Positions 23,106 to 23,309 of a stretch of 23,309 nucleotides of DNA are shown here, in pieces. The stretch covers positions 1 through 23,309 of the forward strand of contig JAZRXG010000031.1 in assembly GCA_045600105.1 (NCBI GenBank). Reading direction: 5' to 3'. Origin of the DNA: UBA1206 sp045600105. GTDB taxonomy: Bacteria > Bacillota > Clostridia > Oscillospirales > CAG-382. The translations under genes were made by a program, and so were the position numbers. Below the pieces are notes generated by a model that searched no databases, was not told the DNA's origin, and saw nothing but the letters and a program-made list of their open reading frames with translations. Positions within the stretch are counted from its first letter, which is position 1. Each line of letters opens with the position of its first letter.

Positions 23106-23160
23106 ATTTCCGTGCGGTGACGCACGGAAATTTCAGATTGCAGACAAAGTCTGCAATCTG
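23106..23160. repeat. two adjacent strong hairpins
   Basis: ATTTCCGTGCG-GTGA-CGCACGGAAAT (23106-23131, 11 bp, perfect) is a third relative of the GATTTCCG stems. CAGATTGCAGAC-AAA-GTCTGCAATCTG (23134-23160, 12 bp, perfect) follows three bases later. No T-run follows either. Confidence 0.7.
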
Positions 23161-23186
23161 AGCAGACCGAGACAAACGAAGTTGAT

Positions 23187-23243
23187 TTCGGCGAAAAACG
23201 AGCGTCGGCGTAGATTACTACGGCAGTCGAGTTTTTCGTCGAA
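23187..23243. other. complex stem-loop element
   Basis: An outer 13-bp stem TTCGGCGAAAAAC (23187-23199) / GTTTTTCGTCGAA (23231-23243, one G-T) encloses an inner hairpin CGTAG-ATTA-CTACG (23209-23222). The layered pairing suggests a structured RNA or a mobile repeat. From 23244 to the window end nothing else is seen apart from A/T-rich sequence that could hold a promoter for a gene beyond the edge. Confidence 0.55.
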
Positions 23244-23309
23244 GCCATTGAAATTTCTGATAAAATCTTATATTCCTATTAAAAAGTGTACTCTTATCCA
23301 CTCAGATAA

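Noticed and set aside
23018..23248. Small - strand ORF (76 codons) in the right-hand repeats
   Set aside because: It spans four hairpins and a dispersed repeat and lacks a ribosome binding site.
1..23309. tRNA or rRNA genes
   Set aside because: No cloverleaf with T-loop and CCA-type end, and no rRNA-like stretch, was seen in the intergenic regions.

Overview
The window reads as chromosomal DNA of a Gram-positive, low-motility-context Bacillota, most likely an uncultured Clostridia of the Oscillospirales/Christensenellales kind. The grounds are a 1187-residue RpoC without the large proteobacterial insert, strong GGAGG-type ribosome binding sites, near-consensus TTGACA/TATAAT promoters, C-ending codons in the highly expressed genes, an FMN riboswitch driving a RibU-type ECF transporter, and a YczE-family membrane protein. 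The taxonomic placement is inference.

Layout. 1-265: no gene; a possible insertion-sequence end, short repeats, and the terminator of the next gene. 266-1375 (-): an Ldh-family 2-hydroxyacid dehydrogenase. It is divergent from a core transcription/translation block on the + strand: rpoB-rpoC (1638-9115), then rpsL-rpsG-fusA (9253-12422) from their own promoter, then tuf (12547-13752) from another. Directly after tuf, with no separate terminator visible, lies an FMN riboswitch (13772-13930). It controls a two-gene unit with overlapping ends: an unrecognised 158-residue protein and the riboflavin transporter RibU. A two-CBS-domain protein follows (15086-15499), then about 385 bases of hairpin-rich repeat DNA, then a YczE-like membrane protein on the - strand.

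16736-21321 holds the least explained part: two large genes (816 and 572 residues) of a protein family I do not recognise. They share three homologous blocks and similar promoters. Between them I find a broken third copy (19216-19460) that keeps the start of the first block across a frameshift. After them comes a FliB-like cysteine-rich lysine N-methylase homologue (21529-22605). The last 700 bases have no credible gene and are packed with hairpins, inverted repeat copies and one complex stem-loop.

The first half is housekeeping: RNA polymerase beta and beta', S12, S7, EF-G and EF-Tu. The riboswitch unit is flavin supply. The right half is accessory. The main leads are the tandem paralog family with its decayed copy, the unknown gene under FMN control, and repeated non-coding modules, including a terminator-linked AAATTGY repeat found at the ends of two unrelated genes.
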